In this document: positions 6,215 through 6,818 of the stretch, piece by piece
Layout of the letters: each line of letters starts with the position of its first letter
How positions within the stretch are numbered: position 1 is the stretch's first letter
Origin: Christensenellaceae bacterium
Lineage (GTDB): Bacteria > Bacillota > Clostridia > Christensenellales > DTU072
Length of the DNA: 6,818 bases
Reading direction: 5' to 3'
Assembly (NCBI GenBank): GCA_031260775.1
Contig: JAISKW010000111.1
Location: forward strand, 1-6,818
Made by a program: the position numbers and the translations under genes
The notes under the pieces: generated by a model
Seen by the model: the letters and a program-made list of their open reading frames with translations, nothing else
Database searches by the model: none
Told to the model about the DNA's origin: nothing

Positions 6215-6818
6215 TTACGGTCTGCCTTCGCCGCCTGTTGAGCCTTCGCCGCCTGTTGAGCCTTCGCCCGTAGTGCCGTCGCCGCCTGTTGAGCCGCCGC
6301 CCGTAGTGCCGTCGCCCGTCGTAGTACCGTCGCCTGTAGTGCCTTCTCCTGTAGTGCCTTCTCCCGGTTTGCCGTCGCCCGTCGTAGTACCGTCGCCCGT
6401 AGTGCCGTCGCCCGTAGTGCCTTCTCCCGGTCTGCCGTCGCCGCCCGTAGTGCCGTCGCCGCCCGTAGTGCCGCCGCTTGTAGTGCCTTCTCCCGGTCTG
6501 CCGTCGCCGCCTGTTGAGCCGCCGCCCGTAGTACCGTCTCCCGTAGTGCCGTCGCCCGTCGTAGTACCGTCGCCCGTAGTGCCGTCGCCGCCCGTCGCAG
6601 TACCGTCGCCGGTTGTGCCGCCGCCGCTTGTAGTGCCGTCGCCCGTAGTGCCGTCACCGCTTGTTGTACCGTCGCCGCCGGGGTCTTGCGGTAGCGGTTT
6701 GTATATTGATTTATCTATCGGCAATATGTCGTCCGCCGACAGCGAAACTAATTTCCAAACTGCGGGGTATGAACCCGACGCAAGCGTCAATGTGAATTCG
6801 GTTACGAGCCCGTCAATA
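6215..6818 (-). CDS. C-terminal part of a protein with a Gly/Asp/Thr repeat tail (5' end beyond window)
   Basis: The minus-strand frame is open from the window edge to a TAA at 6217-6215, so only the last 200 residues or so are seen and no start can be assigned. A TTG at 6790 is in frame, but the open frame runs upstream of it in the same protein-like style. The first ~45 residues alternate polar and hydrophobic positions (LVTEFTLTLASGSYPAVW, then SADDILPIDKSIYK) and look like the end of an extracellular beta-rich domain. From about 6680 the rest is low-complexity: about 28 units of 5-6 residues such as GDGTT, GDGTTT, GGDGRP and GEGTT. These tails are typically disordered linkers or extensions on surface or secreted proteins. 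No LPXTG motif, membrane helix or wall-binding domain follows the tail. I do not recognise the family. Confidence 0.7.
   Translation of the reverse strand, partial: IDGLVTEFTLTLASGSYPAVWKLVSLSADDILPIDKSIYKPLPQDPGGDGTTSGDGTTGDGTTSGGGTTGDGTATGGDGTTGDGTTTGDGTTGDGTTGGGSTGGDGRPGEGTTSGGTTGGDGTTGGDGRPGEGTTGDGTTGDGTTTGDGKPGEGTTGEGTTGDGTTTGDGTTGGGSTGGDGTTGEGSTGGEGSTGGEGRP
6218..6680 (-). repeat. Coding tandem repeat, Gly/Asp/Thr-rich tail
   Basis: About 28 consecutive units of 15 or 18 nt encode GDGTT-like pentapeptides and GDGTTT- or GGDGTT-like hexapeptides, with variants GGGST, GDGKP, GGDGRP and GEGST. Every unit length is a multiple of three, so gain or loss of units keeps the frame. By unit, roughly 24 acidic residues face 4 basic ones, so the tail is acidic. 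Larger blocks (for example the GDGTTT...GGGST run) occur twice, which suggests duplication of multi-unit segments. Confidence 0.85.

Noticed and set aside
6181..6657. Minus-strand Ala/Arg/Thr-rich open frame of 158 codons
   Set aside because: It is a shifted frame of the Gly/Asp/Thr repeat, open only because the repeat lacks stops; it begins inside the repeat.
6698..6710. 13-nt match TTTGTATATTGAT shared with 6111-6123
   Set aside because: One short AT-rich match between a coding and an intergenic site is compatible with chance in a window of this size.

Overview
The window holds one complete gene and two genes cut by its edges. The complete gene encodes a RecD2-type helicase. The base composition is moderate. 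The ABC transporter is a single-chain ATPase-permease with an FtsX-type permease, and the helicase resembles the stand-alone RecD2 of Bacillota. Together these suggest a Bacillota/Clostridia-like bacterium, perhaps an uncultured gut lineage. That assignment is an inference from protein style, not from a marker gene. Neither start with sequence upstream in this window has a strong Shine-Dalgarno sequence.

Layout. (1) Positions 1-3281, minus strand: the first 1,093 residues of a MacB-like ABC protein (N-terminal ATPase, one transmembrane helix, a very large outer domain, then the FtsX-type C-terminal membrane helices). Its C-terminus lies outside the window. (2) Positions 3282-3349: a 68-bp divergent intergenic region that must carry both promoters. 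(3) Positions 3350-5551, plus strand: recD2, 733 residues, with all expected SF1B helicase motifs. (4) Positions 5552-6214: a 663-bp gene-free stretch between two converging genes, filled with repeats and hairpins. In order these are a probable recD2 terminator, a perfect 26-nt palindrome, a GC-rich hairpin, a 5.6-copy array of a 22-bp unit, a 143-bp imperfect inverted repeat (fold-back element), two copies of a 43-nt hairpin unit spaced exactly 60 bp apart, and a hairpin just after the next stop codon. (5) Positions 6215-6818, minus strand: the C-terminal part of a probable surface or secreted protein ending in about 28 Gly/Asp/Thr-rich 5-6-residue repeats.

The three genes share no evident pathway. 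The ABC protein probably moves or extracts a substrate at the membrane, RecD2 acts in DNA repair or replication-fork maintenance, and the third protein is of unknown function. The most unusual part is the convergent intergenic region, where at least five unrelated repeat or palindrome types sit side by side. The sequence does not show a complete undescribed system with its own effector gene. The best candidate for something undescribed is the 143-bp fold-back element together with the adjacent 22-bp array.
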